Assembly (NCBI GenBank): GCA_937967535.1
Contig: CALCMV010000237.1
Location: 1 to 6,730 of the forward strand
Direction of reading: 5' to 3'
Source of the DNA: an uncultured Saprospiraceae bacterium
GTDB taxonomy: Bacteria > Bacteroidota > Bacteroidia > Chitinophagales > Saprospiraceae
Length of the DNA: 6,730 bases
This document shows, piece by piece, positions 6,673-6,730 of this stretch. Below the pieces are notes generated by a model. That model was not told the origin of the DNA. It searched no databases and saw only the letters and a list, made by a program, of their open reading frames with translations. Each line of letters begins with the position of its first letter. Within the stretch, counting starts at the first letter, position 1. A program made the translations under genes and the position numbers.

Positions 6673-6692
6673 AGGTGTTCATAAATAAGAAA
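6673..6692 (+). repeat. Dispersed 20-bp direct repeat, copy 2
   Basis: AGGTGTTCATAAATAAGAAA matches copy 1 at 303-322 with one difference. The bases before it (TTTGTAG at 6666-6672) also match those before the AGATGTTC of the inverted repeat at 5179. It falls in the leader of the permease gene, which is transcribed on the other strand. Confidence 0.6.
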
Positions 6693-6707
6693 AAGGTTAT
6701 ACGTTTT

Positions 6708-6726
6708 CCTCCCCCCAGCCCCCTCC
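6708..6726 (-). other. G-rich tract on the minus strand
   Basis: Read on the minus strand this is GGAGGGGGCTGGGGGGAGG, four G-runs in 19 bases next to poly-A and AT-rich DNA. It lies about 60-80 bases before the permease start. The composition could allow a G-quadruplex in DNA or RNA, though two of the runs have only two G. It may be a dispersed intergenic motif. The window ends four bases later, so its context is cut off. Confidence 0.4.
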
Positions 6727-6730
6727 AAAG

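Noticed and set aside
6648..6728. 27-residue N-terminal extension of the permease from a TTG
   Set aside because: It reads through a G-rich tract and poly-A; the family's N-terminus begins at the ATG at 6647.

Overview
The window looks like an ordinary chromosomal stretch from an aerobic member of the Bacteroidota. Four things point there. A TAnnTTTG-type promoter (TACTTTTGCGCC, starting at 485) lies in front of the first gene. No clear Shine-Dalgarno sequence precedes any start, and the leaders are A-rich. The intergenic DNA is very AT-rich while the genes are of moderate GC. The gene families present (single GcvT, COX15-type heme A synthase, NatB-like ABC-2 permease) are also usual in that phylum. 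The genus cannot be told from this sequence.

Layout. Positions 1-588 are AT-rich, non-coding DNA ending in a promoter and an unusual CA-rich leader. Then gcvT (589-1695, +), the aminomethyltransferase (T-protein) of the glycine cleavage system. It converges on a GT-A-fold, family-2-like glycosyltransferase (1847-2719, -); a stem-loop and a short hexamer repeat lie between the two. Upstream of the glycosyltransferase is a 226-bp gap holding a perfect 15-bp inverted repeat, then a COX15/CtaA heme A synthase (2946-4049, -). A 158-bp divergent intergenic region separates that gene from a secreted protein of unknown function (4208-5122, +) whose C-terminus resembles a peptidoglycan-binding domain. 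This converges on the permease of an ABC-2/NatB-like exporter (5334-6647, -); the 211-bp gap between them is largely filled by a long imperfect inverted repeat. The last 80 bases are the permease's upstream region and end in a G-rich (minus strand) tract.

The five genes do not form one pathway: they cover one-carbon metabolism, sugar transfer, respiratory heme A synthesis, an envelope or secreted function, and export. Each seems to be its own unit or the edge of an operon that continues outside the window; the ATPase partner of the permease would be expected beyond 6730. No RNA gene, CRISPR array, insertion sequence or phage gene was recognised. The most notable unexplained structure is intergenic: two long inverted repeats (2758-2841 and 5176-5333) and a short motif around AGGTGTTC that recurs at about 303, 5184 and 6673. 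These look like dispersed non-coding repeat families, but only a genome-wide search could show that.
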